DNA of 64,000 bases from NCBI RefSeq assembly GCF_004402405.1, contig NZ_SOFE01000012.1, positions 62,001 through 126,000 on the forward strand, given 5' to 3'. The notes beneath the pieces are model-generated. The model was given only the letters and a program-made list of their open reading frames with translations, was not told the origin of the DNA and made no database searches. Shown piece by piece: positions 15,767 through 23,829 of this stretch. Position 1 is the stretch's first letter. The number at the start of each line of letters is the position of its first letter. This stretch comes from Cryobacterium levicorallinum. GTDB taxonomy: Bacteria > Actinomycetota > Actinomycetes > Actinomycetales > Microbacteriaceae. The translations under genes were made by a program, and so were the position numbers.

Positions 15767-17566
15767 CTACTTCTCCCAATGGGGTTTTTCTGCCGGGGTG
15801 GCGGCACGGTTCTGACCGGCGGGGCGCCAGGTTTGGGTGGGGTCGAAGAGGAGGGGGCCGCGCACCCAGGGACGTCCGTCTCGCATGTCGATCTCCCAGC
15901 CGGACGTCTCAATGCTGGCATGCCCGGCGTTGCAGAGCAGGACCGCGTTGTCGATATTGGTCCGGCCGCCCTTGTTCCAGGCTAGGACGTGGTGCGCCTG
16001 CGTCAGGTGCGGCGGCACCGTGCAGCCGGGGATGACACAGCCACCATCACGGGCCGCCAACGCCCGGCGCTGACTCGCGGTGAAGAACCGGTTGGAGTCG
16101 CCGAGGTGCAAAACCTGACCCTGGTGGCCGAACAGCACGGGTTGGTACCCGCCGGCGCAGAGGAGCTCGTCGACTTGTTTGACGGTGAGGGGGCCGTCGA
16201 TGCCGTCGATCCAGCCAGCACCGCGCCCGGCGAGGAGGTCGTCGATGTTGATATGCACGAGCACCGTCGGTGCGGCCCCACCCATCGTCGGGGTTCCCGG
16301 CTGCCGAGCAGCCGCCTCAAAGACCGCACGGAGGATGCCGGCCTGCTTCTCACCGATCGAACGGACGTCGCCGGGTTCCTGCGGGCAGGGACTGAGCGTG
16401 GCGGGCTGGCCGGCGCCGAGCGTCTCACCCGCCTCACCCGTCGCGGCGGTGTTGCCCTGAGTCTGCTCGTCGCAGCCTTCGTCGTGGCCGTTCTGGCCGT
16501 TCTCTTCCTGCTCGGTCGCCGTGGTCTGCGCGTCTGGGGCATCGAGTTCGACCTTTTCGGAGTCGGCGCCGGTTTCGGTGAGTTCGCTGACATCGCTGTC
16601 GGTGTCCTGGTCACTGCTGGTGCTGGTGCTGTCCTCGGTGGACGGGTCCGTCGCACGGAACGCGACCTTGGCGCGTGGAGCGGCGCCGGGAACGGGGTTG
16701 GCCGCGGCGGAAGAAAGGTAAGCGTCGAAGACGGTACTGATGATGGCACGGTCGAGGGTGGTCAGCCAGCCGTTCAGACTGTAGCCGCCGTTTACCAGCC
16801 CACCGAAAGAGAGCCAGCTGCGCCGTTCGGCGGTGGCCTCGCCGGGCGCGGACCCGTCGGGCGCCAGGCGCGCCTGCCACGCAATGCCCTGCTGCCGGAG
16901 CAAATCCGGCGCGAACGCGATCCCCGCGCCCGGGAGCCCCTCGGTTTCGGGCGTGATCGCACCGGAACCGCTCGCTACCAGCGACCGCTCCACCCGGTCG
17001 AGATCATCGACCAGCACCGACGGGCGCAGGCCGTCGAGGACGGACACGATCACTCGGGCCTGCTCGACGCCGAGCTCCCCGCCCTGCAACGCCTCCCCCA
17101 CCACGGGATAGGTCGGTGTCAGGGGCCTGTCGAGCAGCATCCGCTCACCCGCATTCTTGCCCAGGCTGGCACGCTGCCGAACCTCGCTGCGGGAGATCCG
17201 GGCGAGGGTGGAGACCAACACGAGGCCGCTGCGGCAGCCCAGCCGACGCGCCAGGGACACCGCGCCGGAAGCTTCAACCTCGGTCTGCTGCGCCGTTTTC
17301 GCCGCAGCCTTCGTCGCCACGGCCTTCTTAGCCACAGCCGCATCAAAGTACTCGGGGCGACGGAGCACATCCGTCGTGGAGAGCACCCGGGCCCCATCAA
17401 CGACCCGGCCCACACTCTCCAGCGCGAGCAGCATACTCAGGGATTCTTCATCACCAAGAGACCCGAACGACAGCCCACCCAACGCCGCCAACAACGCATC
17501 CCGCGCCTGCTCCACCGCCACAACAACGGGGTTCGAACTGGACTCACCGGGGTTTTCCATGAACAT
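15767..17566 (-). CDS. DUF222 / HNH endonuclease domain protein (13E12 type)
   Basis: About 599 residues. The N-terminal 330 residues are DUF222 (VGRVVDGARVLSTTD, ARRLGCRSG, TTLDRAIISTVFDAYL). A 100-residue acidic Glu/Asp/Thr-rich insert follows, then the C-terminal HNH domain with GCVIPGCTVPPHLTQAHH and NAVLLCNAGH, including the two CxxC/H zinc ligands. These genes occur in many dispersed copies in actinobacteria; some sit with inteins or mobile DNA, and the natural role is unsettled. ATG 17566 lies 11 bases after AAGGAGG; ATG 17575 is too close to it. Confidence 0.85.
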   Translation of the reverse strand: MFMENPGESSSNPVVVAVEQARDALLAALGGLSFGSLGDEESLSMLLALESVGRVVDGARVLSTTDVLRRPEYFDAAVAKKAVATKAAAKTAQQTEVEASGAVSLARRLGCRSGLVLVSTLARISRSEVRQRASLGKNAGERMLLDRPLTPTYPVVGEALQGGELGVEQARVIVSVLDGLRPSVLVDDLDRVERSLVASGSGAITPETEGLPGAGIAFAPDLLRQQGIAWQARLAPDGSAPGEATAERRSWLSFGGLVNGGYSLNGWLTTLDRAIISTVFDAYLSSAAANPVPGAAPRAKVAFRATDPSTEDSTSTSSDQDTDSDVSELTETGADSEKVELDAPDAQTTATEQEENGQNGHDEGCDEQTQGNTAATGEAGETLGAGQPATLSPCPQEPGDVRSIGEKQAGILRAVFEAAARQPGTPTMGGAAPTVLVHINIDDLLAGRGAGWIDGIDGPLTVKQVDELLCAGGYQPVLFGHQGQVLHLGDSNRFFTASQRRALAARDGGCVIPGCTVPPHLTQAHHVLAWNKGGRTNIDNAVLLCNAGHASIETSGWEIDMRDGRPWVRGPLLFDPTQTWRPAGQNRAATPAEKPHWEK

Positions 17567-17614
17567 GGGCGCCATTGCCTCCTTCCCAATGATTCTACCC
17601 CGAATCGAACACAA

Positions 17615-17929
17615 AAGCGAGAAAAACTCAGAGAATTTCTAGAAACCAAAATTGACACACTGATCGAATTGCTTCAACATCACGGTCTCTTCTCGCGGCA
17701 AGACTGCCGATGTCACTCATGAATCGCTGCCGCAGCGGTCAAGCGACCTCGAAGTAATAAACGATTTGTCCTCTCATATACGCCTGAGCCCCTGCACCCG
17801 CTCGTGCCCCGCGCACCAGCGCTCCGCCAATGCCCTATCGGCGACGCCCGACCGCGACGTTCGACGTAGTGGTCGACCGCTGGCATCCCGACGACACAGA
17901 GGGACTGGCGGCACGTCCGCGCGTGTTGG
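17615..17929. other. Intergenic region, AT-richer, no gene seen
   Basis: The divergent gap between the DUF222 gene and a lipoprotein. The part at 17620-17780 is clearly more AT-rich than its surroundings. I see the AAGGAGG of the DUF222 gene at its left edge and a TACATT -10 box at its right edge (17930-17935), and no supported open frame. Confidence 0.6.
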
Positions 17930-17941
17930 TACATTGCCAGC

Positions 17942-19066
17942 ATGGGGAAAAACAGTGTGGTTCCAATTACCGTTGCCCTGATCCTTGCGCTGACGGGGTG
18001 TGCGGGCCCGGCGACGCCAGCTGCCTCGGGACCGTCGACATCTCCGTCGACAACACCGGCGGCCGAGCTCTCGTCGGCGCCCGCTTCGCGGTTCGACGTG
18101 ACCTGCGCCGACCTGGTGTCGATCGCCGAACTGGAGGCGCTTTTCGGTGCGAACGACTACGAGCCACGATTGGACTGGGCACCATCCGTATCCCCGGTGA
18201 AGTATGCCGTGCAGAACACCGGTGGGTTGAGCTGCACCTGGGGCAATGACGATGTGCCCGTGGGTGGTATTCCCAATCCGACATATGACGAACTGACCGT
18301 CCAGGTACTGCCCGATGCCACGGCCGCGCAGATCGAATTGCATGTGGCCGACCATCCGCAGGGTGACGCCCAGCCATTCGGAGACTCGTCCGGGACGATC
18401 TGTTTCGCGCACTCCGGCCTGTGCACGTCCAACATTGTCGTCGGCGAGGCCTGGATCGAAGTATTTCTGGAGGGGGCCAACGTTTCCGATCCGGCCTCCG
18501 ACGCCGATGTGCTGGCGCTCGCAGCGCCGGTCCTCCGCACCATCACCAAACGGGTCGCCACCGCCGCGGCCTCGAACACCACGCCGGCCGTTGCCGCAGT
18601 CGCTGCACGCACCGACTGCGAGGTAATCCTGCCGGCTGCAACCGTGCAGTCCGTCTTCCAGGCGGCCGAGCTGCCCGTGCACACCACTTACCACGGCGGC
18701 GGTTGGAGCGTCATGACCGGAGCGGCGACGCTCGCTGGGGTGACGCGCTGCATCGTGGGGCCCGCCGGTTCCGACGCAGCCCTCGCCAACCTGGAGATGC
18801 TGCCGCACGGTGCGTGGGCTTTCGATTCCGCTCAGGTGCAGAGCGGCGTCTGGGCGGCGCACGAGCCCGTCGATGTCGCGGGAGTAACCGAACAGGCCTA
18901 TCTCCTGTGCCCGGTCGGCACGATCTCGGCTTGCTCGGTCGACTTCATCGTCGGCGATGACTGGGTGCGACTGGGCACGTTCATCAACGGACAACGGCCG
19001 GTAGAAGCCACCGACCGCGACCAGGTATTGGAGCTGGCCGGGCACGTCGCAGCCGCTCTGGAATGA
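17942..19066 (+). CDS. Lipoprotein with two repeated DUF3558-like halves
   Basis: 374 residues. The signal (PITVALILALTGC) ends in a lipobox Cys at residue 20 and a Ser/Thr/Pro linker follows. Two halves repeat the same layout: TCADLVSIAELEALFG with LSCTWGN and CFAHSGLC near 53-200, and DCEVILPAATVQSVFQ with TRCIVG and CSVDFIVGDDWVRLG near 220-370. The Cys positions recur, so each half is probably disulphide-bonded. Function unknown; it should sit on the outer membrane face. TACATT 6 bases before ATG 17942 fits a leaderless start. Confidence 0.65.
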   Translation: MGKNSVVPITVALILALTGCAGPATPAASGPSTSPSTTPAAELSSAPASRFDVTCADLVSIAELEALFGANDYEPRLDWAPSVSPVKYAVQNTGGLSCTWGNDDVPVGGIPNPTYDELTVQVLPDATAAQIELHVADHPQGDAQPFGDSSGTICFAHSGLCTSNIVVGEAWIEVFLEGANVSDPASDADVLALAAPVLRTITKRVATAAASNTTPAVAAVAARTDCEVILPAATVQSVFQAAELPVHTTYHGGGWSVMTGAATLAGVTRCIVGPAGSDAALANLEMLPHGAWAFDSAQVQSGVWAAHEPVDVAGVTEQAYLLCPVGTISACSVDFIVGDDWVRLGTFINGQRPVEATDRDQVLELAGHVAAALE

Positions 19067-19090
19067 ACTAGCCGGCCGATCGAGGGCGGG

Positions 19091-19738
19091 TCAGCCCAGG
19101 CGGCGGGCGGCCTGCGCAGCGGACGCGTGGGCGGCCGCCAGTTCCTGGTGCTGCTTGGCGACCTCGTCGGCGGGGGCGCCGAATCGTTCGCTCAGCGTGC
19201 GGGTGGCCACGATCGTTTCGAGCGTCATTCCCAGTGCGTCCGCCAGAATCAGGCTGAGCGCGGGCAGTGCGTGATCGTCGTATTCCGTGGATGTTCCCGC
19301 GTCGTAAACCCCGCCGCGAGTCGAAACGAGCACGGCCGGGCGACCGGCCAGTGGCTGCTGGCTGGCTGGGTCGTCGAACGGAGCGGTCACCGCCGGCAGG
19401 TGGATGTAATCGATCCACGCTTTCAAGGTCGACGGCATCGAGTAGTTGTACAGCGGAACGCCGATCAGCAGCACGTCAGCGGCGACCAGTTCCGAGATCA
19501 AAACCTGCTGCAGGGCCTCCTGCTCCGCGCTCGGGTTCGCATCCACGGGGCGTAGCCGGGGCGGAAAGTGTAGCGCGGCATCCGTCAGGTGGGGCAGCGG
19601 TTCGCGATGCAGGTCACGGTGAACGACTGTGTGGTCGGCGCCGAGACTGCGCCAGGTATCGGCGAAGGTCGCCGTGATAGCCCGCGACCGCGAAGTCACG
19701 AGGTCTGCGGACGAGTCAAGCTGCAACAGTATGGGCAT
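19091..19738 (-). CDS. FMN-dependent NADH-azoreductase/quinone reductase
   Basis: A 215-residue flavodoxin-fold protein: LDSSADLVTSRSRAIT binds the FMN phosphate, GVPLYNYSMPSTLKAWID and VSTRGGVYD are AzoR family motifs. AzoR enzymes reduce quinones and azo compounds with two electrons from NAD(P)H. ATG 19738 matches the family start; GTG 19744 is two codons upstream. Confidence 0.85.
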   Translation of the reverse strand: MPILLQLDSSADLVTSRSRAITATFADTWRSLGADHTVVHRDLHREPLPHLTDAALHFPPRLRPVDANPSAEQEALQQVLISELVAADVLLIGVPLYNYSMPSTLKAWIDYIHLPAVTAPFDDPASQQPLAGRPAVLVSTRGGVYDAGTSTEYDDHALPALSLILADALGMTLETIVATRTLSERFGAPADEVAKQHQELAAAHASAAQAARRLG

Positions 19739-19898
19739 TCCCACAGCCTAGAGGACGGCAGCCCACCGCCCAGTGGTCACATCAGGCTCACGGCACCCAT
19801 TGCCGTTCGTGGCACCCCCTACCCACGGAGTGCCGCGAGCGGCACTCACCTAGGGCGTGTCTCTTAACCCAGTGAGTTGGTTGTGAGAGCATTTAGAT

Positions 19899-20294
19899 GT
19901 GACTCGCACCGTTTTCCTTACTGATTCGCAGTGGTCGTTGATTGAGCAGTTGATGCCGCCTGCTGCGGCGAAGGGTGGCCGCCCCTTTCAGGATCATCGC
20001 CGCGTGGTGGAGGGGATCATTTACCGGTATCGAACCGAGACTCCTTGGCGGGATTTGCCGGAGAGTTTTGGTCCGTGGCAGACGGTATGGAAGCGGCACC
20101 ACCGGTTCAGCGGCGACGGCACTTGGAACAAGATCCTCACAGAGTTGCTGTCTCAGGCTGATGCCGCCGGGCTGATCGAGTGGGAAGCGTCGGTGGACTC
20201 GACCGTGAACCGGGCGCATCAACACGGCACGAACCTCGGCCGGGCCACGGGGGCAACTGTCAAATTACACGAATCTGCTTGTCGAGCCACCTGA
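19899..20294 (+). CDS. IS5-family transposase, first frame (OrfA)
   Basis: 131 residues from GTG 19899. It carries the N-terminal DUF4096-type helix-turn-helix (LTDSQWSLIEQLMPP, YRYRTETPWRDLPESFGPW) and the first catalytic Asp in EASVDSTVNRAHQHG. The frame closes shortly after, and the rest of the enzyme continues in the +1 frame. Members of this group make the full transposase by ribosomal frameshifting, or the element may be frameshift-inactivated. Confidence 0.85.
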   Translation: MTRTVFLTDSQWSLIEQLMPPAAAKGGRPFQDHRRVVEGIIYRYRTETPWRDLPESFGPWQTVWKRHHRFSGDGTWNKILTELLSQADAAGLIEWEASVDSTVNRAHQHGTNLGRATGATVKLHESACRAT

Positions 20295-20322
20295 TCATGC
20301 AATTGGCCGGTCACGGGGTGGT

Positions 20323-20769
20323 TTGACCACGAAGATCCACGCGCTGTGCGACGCGAATATGCGTCCTCTCGTCCTTCTTCTGGGTACGGGGCAGGGCGGT
20401 GACTCGCCCATGTTTCCGCGCGTAATGTCGAGCTTGAGAGTGCCACGCCGCGGCACGGGGCGTCCTCGGACCAAGCCTGATCGCGCCATGGCTGACAAAG
20501 CTTATGCGTCAAAGGCGAACAGAAAGCTTCTGCGCGACCGCGGTATCCAAGCCGTGATTCCGGAGAAATCCGACCACATCGCCAACCGCAAACGGCGGGG
20601 AGGAGAAGGCGGCCGGCCACCAGGATTCGACAAGGAGGCCTACAAGCGCCGCAACGTGATCGAGCGATGCTTTCAGGCGTTCAAACAATGGCGCGGCATC
20701 GCGACCCGATACGACAAGCTCGCCGTCAACTACCGCGGCGGAGTCATCCTCCGGACGATCACAATCTGA
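20323..20769 (+). CDS. IS5-family transposase, second frame (OrfB)
   Basis: The catalytic C-terminal part in the +1 frame relative to OrfA. Homology begins before the nominal TTG start, at EPPDHAIGRSRGGLTTKIHAL (about 20290). It has the second Asp in MADKAYASKANR and the catalytic Glu in NVIERCFQAFKQWRGIATRYDKLA. Overlap of the homologous stretch with the end of OrfA supports expression as a frameshift fusion. Confidence 0.82.
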   Translation: MTTKIHALCDANMRPLVLLLGTGQGGDSPMFPRVMSSLRVPRRGTGRPRTKPDRAMADKAYASKANRKLLRDRGIQAVIPEKSDHIANRKRRGGEGGRPPGFDKEAYKRRNVIERCFQAFKQWRGIATRYDKLAVNYRGGVILRTITI

Positions 20770-20792
20770 CTCAATCCGTTAGGAGACACTAG

Positions 20793-21117
20793 GTGCAAGA
20801 CAGAATTCTCATGTCCATTCCTCCCTAATGCCCGGTGCGTCTCCGCGCTGACACTCGTTGGGTGACAATGACGGATGATCTCCTAACGGTTCACGGGTCC
20901 CCACGCGACCAGTGCTGCGTTCATCGTTTGGTGGCGACTTTCGGACCGTGTACATACACACGATGCCAAAGGTAGACAACTCCCAAGGTGAAGGTGCGGC
21001 TTTCAACGAGTTAAAGAGCCACTCGGCGGCGAGGGTTTCTCCACCACTGGCGTTGTCACCCTCCCCCGGCTCGGCGGCGTCGGGAGAGCGATACTGTTTC
21101 TTCGAAATCAGTGGCAT
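20793..21117. other. Intergenic region between the IS and the dhaK promoter
   Basis: No gene is supported. A TCTCCTAACGG at 20882-20892 matches the inner part of the right end of the neighbouring IS, so it may be a second, partial end left by an earlier insertion. The remainder holds only shadow frames. Confidence 0.5.
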
Positions 21118-21159
21118 TTGACATCGTCCTCGTTTTTGCATAGTGTTCAGACCACCTGA
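21118..21159 (+). promoter_or_regulatory. dhaKL-lactonase promoter with GntR operator
   Basis: TTGACA (21118-21123), a 17-base spacer and TAGTGT (21141-21146), directly followed by TCAGACCACCTGA (21147-21159) covering the expected transcription start. The same arrangement, with an identical 13-mer, occurs on the opposite strand before the ABC operon. A repressor at this site would block initiation. Confidence 0.8.
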
Positions 21160-21248
21160 TCACCTGCTTTTCAGCGTAAAATCGCGGCATCACCTGGACT
21201 GCCTCGGACTGACTCATGAGCAACACCTTGAAACGAAGGCACACTTCG

Positions 21249-22256
21249 ATGAAGAAGTTTATGAACGATCCCGCAGACGCAGTAACCGATTATCTTGTCG
21301 GCCTGGCTGCAGCTCACCCGACGACAGTGACCTTCGATGCCGAGCGACGCATTGTTGTGAGAACCACGCGCGCCAGAGCAGGCAAGGTCGGTCTGGTGGC
21401 CGGCGGCGGCTCCGGCTGTGAACCGCTGCACACGGGGTTCGTAGGCCACGGCATGCTCGACGCCGCCTGCCCCGGTGAAATATTCACGTCCCCAGTTCCC
21501 AAGCAAATTGTCGCCGCCACGCTGGCCGCTGACAGTGGTGCCGGGGTGTTGCATGTCATCAAGAATTTCAGTGGAGAGGTGATGAACTTCGGCATGGCCA
21601 CAGAGCTGCTCGCCTTTGAAGGCATCGCAATCGACTCAGTGCTCGTCACCGATGACGTCTCCATCCCGCAGATGCCCGGAACTGCCGGACGACGGGGACT
21701 CGGCGCGACCGTGCTGGTCGAAAAGATCGCGGGTGCAGCGGCCGAACGTGGTGACGACCTTGCCTCCGTCACGGCAATAGCCCGCCGCGTCACTGACCGC
21801 GCTCGTACGTTCGGTGTGGGCCTGAGCTCCTGCACACCCCCACTTCGCGGAAAACCTATTTACGATTTGCCCGACGGCGAGATTGAATTCGGAATCGGTA
21901 TCAGCGGCGAACCTGGTCGGGAACGAGTGGCCATGAGAGACGCGCACCAGATAGCCGACGCCATGGTTTCCGAGGTCGTGACCGATCTGCAGCCCTCCCC
22001 TGGCGCACAGCTGCTCGTCCTGGTGAACGGAATGGGTGCGACCCCGCTCAGCGAGCTGTACCTGCTGTACGGCGAGTGTGACCGGCTGCTTCGCGCTCGA
22101 GGACTGGAGCCGGTACGCAGTCTGGTCGGAAATTTCGTCACCTCACTCGATCAGGCCGGAGCTGCCCTGACCATTCTGGAGCTCGACGATGACCTGACAG
22201 TTTTATGGGATGCGCCGGTGCGCACCCCCTCAATCACCTGGGGAGCAGAAGCATGA
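21249..22256 (+). CDS. DhaK-like ketose kinase subunit with altered active site
   Basis: A 335-residue homologue of the dihydroxyacetone-binding subunit DhaK: VAGGGSGCEPLHTGFVGHGM, VIKNFSGEVMNF, GVGLSSCTPP, GIGISGEPGRERV and LVNGMGATPLSELYLL. In characterised DhaK the corresponding positions are His (GSGHEP), Asp (GDVMNF) and the His that binds the ketone covalently (GIHGEPG). Here they are Cys, Glu and Ser, so dihydroxyacetone binding as a hemiaminal is impossible. The fold is intact, so the substrate is probably different. ATG 21249 has GAAGG about 10 bases upstream. It overlaps dhaL by four bases, and no PTS DhaM is present, so ATP through DhaL is the likely donor. Confidence 0.85.
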   Translation: MKKFMNDPADAVTDYLVGLAAAHPTTVTFDAERRIVVRTTRARAGKVGLVAGGGSGCEPLHTGFVGHGMLDAACPGEIFTSPVPKQIVAATLAADSGAGVLHVIKNFSGEVMNFGMATELLAFEGIAIDSVLVTDDVSIPQMPGTAGRRGLGATVLVEKIAGAAAERGDDLASVTAIARRVTDRARTFGVGLSSCTPPLRGKPIYDLPDGEIEFGIGISGEPGRERVAMRDAHQIADAMVSEVVTDLQPSPGAQLLVLVNGMGATPLSELYLLYGECDRLLRARGLEPVRSLVGNFVTSLDQAGAALTILELDDDLTVLWDAPVRTPSITWGAEA

Positions 22257-22888
22257 ACGACCAGATCACCACGGCACAGCTGACCGCGTGGGTCACCGAA
22301 TGTGCCCGCCTGATCAACGTTCACGCCGACGCTCTGAACGACCTCGATGCGACCGCTGGCGACGCCGACCACGGCTCCAACCTCGAACGCGGGTTCACTG
22401 CCGTGATGGCGATCGGATTCCTTGACCAGCTGGACTCACCGCGGGAACTCCTCAAACACGTGGGCTCCACAATCGTTGACGTGGTCGGCGGTTCCAGCGG
22501 CGCCCTCTATGGCACCTTTTTTCTGCGAATGGCTGTGACGAGCGGGCCGAACGGCGTGTTGGATGCTGCCGGTTTTGCTGAGCTGCTCCGCGCCGGTGGG
22601 CAGGGAATTGTGGATCGCGGCTCCGCCCAGGTCGGCGATAAAACGCTCTACGACTCTCTCGCTCCGGCCATCACTGCCCTGGACCAAGCGCTGGCGGCCG
22701 GTGACACGCTGGCCCGTGCATTGGTCAGCGCGTCTGCCGCCGCAGACGCCGGTCGGGACGGCACGGTGGCGCTGGCTGCCCGCAAAGGACGTGCAAGCTA
22801 TCTCGGCGATCGAACCATCGGCTATGCCGATGCGGGGGCGACGTCGATGGCTCTGATCATTCGGGCCGCCATGACAACTCTGGGCTGA
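22253..22888 (+). CDS. DhaL-like nucleotide-binding kinase subunit
   Basis: A 211-residue DhaL homologue. LNDLDATAGDADHGSNLERG carries the Asp/His cluster that holds ADP/ATP and magnesium; GGSSGALYGTFFLRM, DKTLYDSLAPA, GRASYLGDRTIGYADAGATS complete the eight-helix barrel. Unlike DhaK next door it keeps its catalytic residues. With DhaK it should form an ATP-dependent kinase for a ketose-like intermediate. It overlaps dhaK (ATGA) and is three bases from the lactonase gene. Confidence 0.88.
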   Translation: MNDQITTAQLTAWVTECARLINVHADALNDLDATAGDADHGSNLERGFTAVMAIGFLDQLDSPRELLKHVGSTIVDVVGGSSGALYGTFFLRMAVTSGPNGVLDAAGFAELLRAGGQGIVDRGSAQVGDKTLYDSLAPAITALDQALAAGDTLARALVSASAAADAGRDGTVALAARKGRASYLGDRTIGYADAGATSMALIIRAAMTTLG

Positions 22889-22891
22889 CCC

Positions 22892-23800
22892 GTGCACGCT
22901 GCAAACACTCGAGCTTCTCGGGCATCTGCCGGGGTGGAAGTTGCCCTCGAAGCCGCAGCCGAACTGGCCGAAAGCCCCTGGTGGGACACCGAACGAGCCG
23001 AGTTGCTCTGGGTAGACATCTCGAAGGGTGAAATTCACCACTTTGACCCGGCATCCGGAACAGACCACAGCATCGCTGTCGGGCAACCGGTGGGAACCGT
23101 GGTCGGCCGCCGGTCCGGCGGCGTCGTGTGTGCGGTGCGCGACGGGATCGGCTACGCAGACTTGGAAACGGGTGCGTTCGAACTCGTTGCCCCCGTCGAA
23201 GCAGACCGAGCATCGAACCGGATGAACGACGGCGCCTGTGATGCAGACGGCCGGCTCTGGGTCGGCACCATGAATGCTGATTTAGTTCCGGGGGCAGGCA
23301 GTCTGTACCGCGTCTCTGCAGATCTGGCCGCAGATCGCATGGTTTCACCGGTTTCGATCTCCAACGGTCTGGACTGGAGCCCGGACGGTCGGACCTTCTA
23401 TTACATCGATTCCCTGACCCGACAGATTGATGCTTATGACTTTGAACCCGGCGCCGGAACGCTCCGCGGCCGTCGCACCCTGGTGAAGACTCCCGGCCTC
23501 GTGGCCACCCCCGATGGCATGGCCGTCGACGCGGAAGGCTGCCTGTGGGTTGCCATGTGGGACGGCGGCAGCGTGCTCCGCTACAGCCCAGCGGGTGAGC
23601 TGTTGACGGTCGTTGACCTGCCGGTCACTCGCGTCACGAGTGTGGCCTTCGGCGGCGCTCGCTTAGATCAGCTTTTCATCACATCGGCCCGTGCAGGGTT
23701 GACACCTGAACAACTCATGCACGACGAACCACTCGCCGGCGCGATCTTCGCCGTCGACCCACACGTGACAGGACTAGCCCCGCACCGGTTCGCCGGTTAG
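22892..23800 (+). CDS. SMP-30/gluconolactonase family lactonase
   Basis: A 302-residue six-bladed beta-propeller. Metal ligands are visible as Glu in LAESPWWD, Asn in RMNDGACDADGRLWVGTM and Asp in NGLDWSPDG. Family enzymes hydrolyse sugar lactones to aldonic acids in the cytoplasm. GTG 22892 is three bases after dhaL. In this island it would act on the lactone made by the GMC dehydrogenase. It converges with the KDG kinase gene over a hairpin. Confidence 0.88.
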   Translation: MHAANTRASRASAGVEVALEAAAELAESPWWDTERAELLWVDISKGEIHHFDPASGTDHSIAVGQPVGTVVGRRSGGVVCAVRDGIGYADLETGAFELVAPVEADRASNRMNDGACDADGRLWVGTMNADLVPGAGSLYRVSADLAADRMVSPVSISNGLDWSPDGRTFYYIDSLTRQIDAYDFEPGAGTLRGRRTLVKTPGLVATPDGMAVDAEGCLWVAMWDGGSVLRYSPAGELLTVVDLPVTRVTSVAFGGARLDQLFITSARAGLTPEQLMHDEPLAGAIFAVDPHVTGLAPHRFAG

Positions 23801-23806
23801 AGCCAC

Positions 23807-23828
23807 GGCCGGCGCTCAGCGGCCGGCC
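23807..23828. terminator. Hairpin between convergent lactonase and kdgK genes
   Basis: GGCCGGC (23807-23813) pairs with GCCGGCC (23822-23828) across an 8-base loop in the 29-base gap between convergent genes. No T tract; probably a bidirectional transcription barrier. Confidence 0.5.
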
Positions 23829-23829
23829 C

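Larger units (their letters stand above)
19850..20792 (+). mobile_element. IS5-family insertion sequence
   Basis: Ends with imperfect inverted repeats: the left end reads GTGTCTCTTAACCCAGTGAG (from 19857), the right end read inward GTGTCTCCTAACGGATTGAG (from 20789). CTAG flanks both ends (19850-19853 and 20789-20792), and joining the flanks regenerates the palindrome CACCTAGGTG, so CTAG is a plausible target duplication. The exact outer edge on the left is uncertain by 3-4 bases. It carries a transposase in two overlapping frames with complete DDE residues. Confidence 0.85.

Noticed and set aside
15989..17722. Long plus-strand open frame of 577 codons opposite the DUF222/HNH gene
   Set aside because: Arg/His/Gly-rich composition with no domains; the minus strand has clear DUF222 and HNH motifs.
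20809..21141. 110-codon minus-strand frame before dhaK
   Set aside because: No ribosome site and no similarity; it overlaps the dhaK promoter.
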